From positions 66,728,782 through 66,792,781 of the forward strand of contig CP141140.1 in NCBI GenBank assembly GCA_035235625.1: a stretch of 64,000 nucleotides of DNA, given 5' to 3'. Origin of the DNA: Saururus chinensis. Its lineage: Eukaryota; Streptophyta; Magnoliopsida; Piperales; Saururaceae. This document shows, piece after piece, positions 58,501 to 64,000 of this stretch; the stretch's first letter is position 1; each line of letters opens with the position of its first letter. The position numbers and the translations under genes were made by a program. A model generated the notes under the pieces. It saw nothing but the letters and a program-made list of their open reading frames with translations, made no database searches and had not been told where the DNA came from.

Positions 58501-61500
58501 CTTCCTCCTTAAACAAGGTTCTTATCCTCAAGAACAAAGTTGGGAAAGTGCTCCATATCCTCAAGAACAAAGTTGGGAAAGCGCTCCATGGAAATGACAT
58601 CTTCCCAAGTTACATTGGCTGGACTCTTCAACAAGAGATTCAGGCAACTCATATACAACACCAGGTGGCGAGCCAATTTTTCTCTTTAGCAATGAAACAT
58701 GAAATACAGGATGGAGGTATGATTTTTTTGGAAGCTCTAGTTCATAAGCAATAGGTCCAACCTTTTCAACAATTTTATATGGCCCATAGAATCTAGGAGA
58801 TAATTTTTAGAAGATTTGGATGCCAACAATTTTTGCCGATAAGAATGAAGCTTCAAATACACCAGATCGCCAACTTGATAATCAGTCTCTCTATGACCCT
58901 TATCATAAATCACTTTCATCCTTTCTTGCACTAATGTGAGTTTGGACAATAAGATTTTCACAATCTTATCCTAGGTGACCAACTCCTCTACCGATGCCAA
59001 TTTAGTAGTTCCAACAACATGATTCAATATTGTAGGAGGTGAATATATACATCCTCAATTGATGTCATCTTAATTGTTGAATGTCGGCTTGTGTTGTAAC
59101 AATATTCTACCCAAGACAAAAAATTTATCCACTCCTTAGGCTTTTCACCAACAAAAGATCGTAAATACATTTCCATTGTTCTCTTCACTATTTCTGACTG
59201 CCCATCAAATTGAGGGTGGTAAGCAGTACTATAATTAAAGCATGTCCCATTTAAAGTAAAGAATTATTTCCAAAAAGCACTTGAAAAAAGTGGCTCCCGA
59301 TCACACACAATATATCTCAACATTCCATGTAATTTAAAAATCTGTTCAAAGAAAATCTTGGCGACACTTTGTGCCATGTATGGATGGGATAACATGTCAC
59401 GCTTGGGGTTTTCAAAATAATTTTTATAAAATTTAAATAAAATTTTTGCAATACAACGGCTGTAAATTGGTAAAAATTGACGAAAATACGAAACTTGCGA
59501 AAAACATTTTTATAATTCTCATTCATTTGTAACAAATCCATTTCAATACTTTCTTTTCAACTCAAAACAAAGATATAACAACGATAAAACATTCAAAGCT
59601 CGTAGTTCATTCATCCCTCGGCATGAATAACAAACAAAGGACAAAATTGCCATGGCCACGGGCTTTCAATATATTTTCCCAAGCGTAGCTGGGTACAAGT
59701 TCCATAACAGTCGAAAGTAATAATGCAGTCCATGTACAAGTCCAAAATAATACATGTAAAAGTGCTCACCTCACTTAATACATGTACTTCAAAATTTATT
59801 TACAACAGATCGTGACATAAATTAATAAGGGAACAACAGAATAAAAAATTGACCTGCAATCCAAATAGAGTATCCTCAAATGCTAAGCAACTCTCGAGCT
59901 AGGCCCCACGGAAGTCCCGGGAGTGCCTGAGGACTAGAGAAAAAGAACATGAGTATTTTCATACCCAGTAGGAGAATCAAAATCAGTGAACCATAAAAGT
60001 TCACACCAAAGCTGCTCTGCAAGACAGTAGCAAACCATGAACCAGGAGAAGATAAATATATAATCTGAATCAGAGTACTACAATTCCTCTGAGCTTCCTA
60101 AACTTACAAACTTTTCTTTCCACCTTACTTATAACAATCACAACCTATCAAACTCTTATTCTCACATACAAACTACTTACACTTACAATCTTACGTTTAT
60201 TATCTTACACTTACACTCGACGAATATAACTAATTAAATCTCAATTAGCTCTAATGTCGAAAGGAAAGAATGCTGCTAGGGCGTCACCTTGACCTTCAGG
60301 GAGAAACCTACGCGCTAAAAAGATTCCGAAGGCAAAGTACATCAGTGCTCATGGGGCACAAAATCAAACATGTAATAGTAGATCTATGATACTACTTACC
60401 TGAGCGTGCAAATACCCACTCTCTGGGGCCATACAGGGCCAGCAAAGGCCTAAAAATGCCAATTAAGGCAGCAAAACTTACAAAGCCACTCTTGGGCAGA
60501 AAACTTACAATGCCACTCTTAGGAGCAAAACTTACGGTGCTCTCAACAGAGCATAAAAATCCTAACTTACACAAACATTACCTCCAAGGTATGAACTACA
60601 TTAATCTTACAGGTGAAACTGACCATCCGTCAGTCGTCAACCAATACGGAATTTAATCCGTCAATCTAGCTAAGGACTCACTCTTATTATCAAACTACAT
60701 ACTTTAATTATGTTGAATTATAGATTACAAGTTATGTGGTTACCATTATGGTTCGCAAGCTTATCCATAGCTTATACCTAAGCTCTGATCATTTATGAGC
60801 CTATCTCTAAAATTCTAATCCGTCGAAATTGATAGTCACATATCAAAACTACGCACATCATCTGCACACATATAACTACTCGTAGTTCTGAACTAGACAC
60901 CACACATACACCTTATAATATGTTTTATAACCCTTAGAACATGTAACATAAGTCTTCATGTAAACATGACAACCACTTATGCATTTAGCAAGAATTATAA
61001 TTAATTACATGGGTCTTCTACTCATTCATCAATCCCAATCACGATGAAGTCATAATGTGAACGTATGACTAAACAACTAATTAATACACAGATAATTTTT
61101 AAAATATACACATATGGCCATTAAAATTAACCTTTGCACTTAACATCCTCCGCATTAATATACATCTAAACATCATGCAATTAAATACCTTAGTCCTAGC
61201 ATGCATTGTATCAGAAAAGCACGCTAAAGTGAATTTCTAAGGTTTAAGGTCTCCTACCTCGGCGTCCAGGCCAAGATTGATGTCAGGGCATACCACAAAA
61301 GCTGTGTTGGTGCACACTCAGCAACCCATGCTCCCTTACACTACGAGAGACGGCTCTAGGGTAGAAACTATAGTAGAGGTCTCCAATTAATGTCCGCGGT
61401 TATGAACGTCTCTCACAACACCCGCATCGGTGATTTAGATGCCTGCATGCCCAAAAAGAGCTTAGTTCAGTCCAATAGTGTGGGTAAGGCATTGTCATGG

Positions 61501-63690
61501 ATGTGGTCTCTAGCCGCTGGCAAGGTGGAATGGTTGCTGGGCAAAATTTCCTGTGAATTTTTCTGGTGGATGAACATGCAGAGAGGGCGGAATAAAATTG
61601 AAGAGGGAAAAAAGTATGCGAGGAGATAAATCAAGATCTGAGGTGGGAGGGATGGCGTCAGGACTGGCGGAAAATGGATCAAAATGGCAACTTTCGCCGG
61701 TTCTAGAAGCAGTTCGGCCCAAAAACAGGGCAGGTCTTGTAGAGGCTATTGATCGGATTGAAAAAATCCAATTGCATGGCATCCCAACTGTAACCCAAAG
61801 GGTTTGCACAGTGGTCACCGATTGGAAAATAGCTCACGGTGGCCAACCCCACCGACTACAGTGGCGGTTTGGCCCAAAATGGCAAAATCCCAAAAAAATA
61901 GCCCGCAATGAAATCTCTGGAGATTGGGCTGACCGGAGTAAAATTGGGGAAAAGGGGTATACCTTCCGTTTAGTGGTGGCTAGGCGACTATTCTGGCGGA
62001 TTCCGGCCACTCTGGCGGCTTTCAACAGCTCCGGCAACGTCTTACCCAAAATAGAGCTCCTTCCACAAATTAGCTGGCGGAACGTGGTGCAGGGGAGGCG
62101 CAACGGCGGCCAAAGATGGCGTGGCCCGTCCTATTGTGATCGGACGGTCAGACTCCGGCGAAGGTGAGGGGCAGTGGCATAACTCTAGTGAGAAGAAAAG
62201 TGTGTGTGTGTGTGGGGGGGGGGGTCTCTCCTTTCTGTCGGCGAAAATTACTGTGCAGAACGCGCTTCGTGTTCTGCATTTTGTTCTATTTTTTTTCTCC
62301 CACATGGCACGCTTCGCGTTCTGCGTTTTGTTCTCTTTTTTTCCCCCACATGCACCTCTACTTCGCAGGTCTCAATTGCTTATACCCACGCGCGAACTCC
62401 CTACGCACGGTGAATTCCCCCACAAGACCCCACCGTGAACCTATCTTAAGGTTTGAGTTTTAAATTAAGCCCCAAACCTTAACTTACGTGTTTAAACTAT
62501 TGAAAACATACAAAACTTTTTCTACCTATGACCGAGGCTACGAACAACACTAACACATAATTATCGAGAAAAAAAATACAGAAGCTTAAAACAAATAATT
62601 AATTTCCCAAAAAGCAAATAAATAACCACATAAAAGTCCTGGTTATTACATAACACAATGAAATAGGCATACTTGTTTCGTCGGTCTACCATTGTAAAAA
62701 GTAGATTTACTGTCTAATTTTGGTAATCTATCTATGAAGTCCATAGATATATTTTCCCATATATGCACTGGAATTGGCAAAAACTGTAAAAGTCCTACTG
62801 GCACACATCACAATTTTGTATAAATTTTTTTACTGTTTGCTTGAGTCCAACCCAATGAAAAACCTTGTGCAATTGAAGTGTTTTTTGGAACCCTTCATGT
62901 GTAGTGCTGTAAACTAGCCCAAAATATCCGACAACAATTTAGAATCAGTAGGTAGATAGATGCGCTCTTTGTAAAGAGAATCACTTTTGTCATCGAATGG
63001 AGCACAACTTGCCTTGTAAAAAATTGTTGATGTTGGAGTACGACAAGTAGATATTCTACATTTAATTTTTTAATTGGTTCCATCCAATGAGGCGATGACA
63101 TAAATATTGTTGAGAGATTTCCCTGGATGGCGCCAACTTCTTCCTTGCATGAGAGAGCATATGCTACAATAAATTTTGGTCCTAGTTTTTATTCAATAAT
63201 GTAGTCGAAGCCCAACAAATTTACCAACCACTTCTGTTGTGCCATCATATATATTCTATGCTCCAAGAGATACTTGAGGGATTTTTTTATCAGTGCAAAT
63301 AATAAATTGTTTCCCCAAAAGATAAGGTTGCCACTTTTGAACTGATACATCTAATGCCATCATTTCTTTTTCATATGTCGAAAGTAATAATTTTTATGCA
63401 GTTGGACGATTTTCTTGCATGATTACAACCCCAATTGACCTTAATGTGTCGTACTCAATGACAAATTGTTTGTAGAAGTGTGGAAGGGCCAAGATGGGTG
63501 CTCACGTTATCTGCTTCTTCAAGTGGATGATTGAAGCTTCGGCCTTAGGCGTCCCATGTAAATTATCTTTTTTTAGCATTTTGTTGAGTGAACCATCAGT
63601 TTTCCCATGATCTTTAATAAACTTTCTATAATAGCCCAGTGAGATCTAGGAAGCCTTATAGAACCTTGAGAGATGCCGGCTTTGTCATCT
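58500..63690 (-). mobile_element. Ty3/gypsy pol fossil, split by a solo LTR
   Basis: Minus-strand pol pieces lie in Ty3/gypsy order from right to left. Reverse-transcriptase tail and RNase H-like sequence is at about 63690-63130 (QQKWLVNLLGFDY near 63210). Integrase-region sequence is at about 63100-62656 and again at 59390-58540, with TAYHPQFDGQSE, then RETDYQVGDLVYLKL and a GPF/Y-like LSPRFYGPYKI. The piece is interrupted by the LTR at 59395-62650. It is an old fossil with several breaks, has no visible gag in the window and is not intact. A 27-bp direct repeat (CCTCAAGAACAAAGTTGGGA core) sits near 58525-58580. Confidence 0.85.
59395..62650 (-). mobile_element. Solo LTR inside the gypsy pol fossil
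   Basis: A 3256-bp element with the perfect 5-bp duplication TAACA (59390-59394 and 62651-62655). It starts TGTCACGCTTGGGG and ends GGTTATTACA, so the LTR reads on the minus strand. The host pol reading continues on both sides. No internal genes adjoin it, so it is a solo LTR. A 189-codon plus-strand frame at 61598-62167 lies wholly within it and has no known domain. Near 62225-62350 a segment of about 65 bp (GCGTTCTGCGTTTTGTTCT-like) is repeated. Confidence 0.88.
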
Positions 63691-63692
63691 TG

Positions 63693-64000
63693 TGTCAGGC
63701 TCCAGGATTTTAAAACTCATTTTTCTAATAAACCAAACAACAAAAATAATTTTTAATTTTTTTTCAATCATGTGACAAAATTATCTTGGGAGTGATCTAC
63801 TTGTTTTTAAATATACTCATATTCAAACCAATATGCTATACTAGATAAGGTCAAATCATACTACAAACATACAAGGTCTCACCCAAGTATATGCCTTAGA
63901 TCCATAATGCACATAACCATAAGTAATTGGCGCTCATGTGCTTAGGTTCAAATACACATTTTACTAAAAGTTTGATAATAAATAATAAAAATCCTACATC
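63693..64000 (-). mobile_element. LTR end running off the window
   Basis: TGTCAGGCTCCAGGATTTTA marks an LTR terminus of the same style as 59395 (TGTCACGC...GGTTTTCAAAATAA), abutting the gypsy fossil. Only about 300 bp is visible, so its type, length and target duplication cannot be judged. Confidence 0.5.

Noticed and set aside
61598-62167. 189-codon plus-strand open frame
   Set aside because: It lies wholly within a solo LTR with exact target duplications, is Arg/Gly/Trp-rich with no domain, and overlaps equally long frames on the other strand.

Overview
This is a plant nuclear window, almost certainly angiosperm. It is AT-rich and intron-bearing, with only three recognisable host genes in 64 kb. 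The rest is mostly LTR, hAT, Mutator, Stowaway and Tourist-type repeats. Nothing in it looks bacterial, organellar or viral beyond old LTR elements. I cannot name the species.

Host genes. (1) A minus-strand kinase locus at 14811-23313 belongs to the plant USP-like plus receptor-like-cytoplasmic-kinase family. It has a 5-kb first intron that carries a hAT-type MITE, itself split by a solo LTR. The locus is tandemly duplicated. A 5'-truncated relic (copy B) survives as exon pieces at 14611-14719 and 6060-6415. The upstream region of another copy (copy A) fills 1-5750, with its coding part expected just off the left edge. The intact-looking copy (C) has its own upstream region at 23420-26945 plus 29785-29830. 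(2) A complete minus-strand NAP1-related histone chaperone gene (NRP/SET type) has ten exons at 33436-36846, joins in frame and encodes 261 residues. (3) A complete plus-strand two-exon SUN-domain nuclear-envelope protein gene lies at 51241-54952 and encodes 448 residues.

Layout. 1-5.75 kb: duplicated kinase upstream region, loaded with a hAT MITE, a Tourist-like MITE, a Mutator-type fold-back MITE and a small minisatellite. 6-7.5 kb: kinase last-exon relic, another fold-back MITE and an LTR fragment. 9-9.3 kb: fold-back MITE in an AT microsatellite. 9.5-11.3 kb: a minisatellite of about 29 units with a period near 62 bp. 11.4-13.4 kb: MULE transposase fossil. 14.6-23.3 kb: kinase locus. 23.4-30 kb: its upstream region, split by a non-autonomous hAT (24746-26098) and by a hAT transposase fossil (about 27-29.8 kb). 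30.9-32.5 kb: repeat-rich, microsatellite-rich DNA. 33.4-36.9 kb: NRP gene. 37.3-48.9 kb: a stack of solo LTRs nested up to three deep, with a hAT MITE as the fourth and innermost layer, most levels proven by target-site duplications. 51.2-55.2 kb: SUN gene. 55.5-57.6 kb: two hAT-type elements. 58.5-63.7 kb: a decayed Ty3/gypsy pol on the minus strand, split by a solo LTR (59395-62650). A further LTR end runs off the right edge.

The main biological story is tandem duplication and decay of a USP-kinase gene cluster, in a chromosome segment where LTR elements have repeatedly inserted into one another and shrunk to solo LTRs. I found no convincing new molecular system. The most unusual structures are the nested stack, the three-copy kinase locus and the 62-bp minisatellite. 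All exon joins and repeat boundaries were read by eye.
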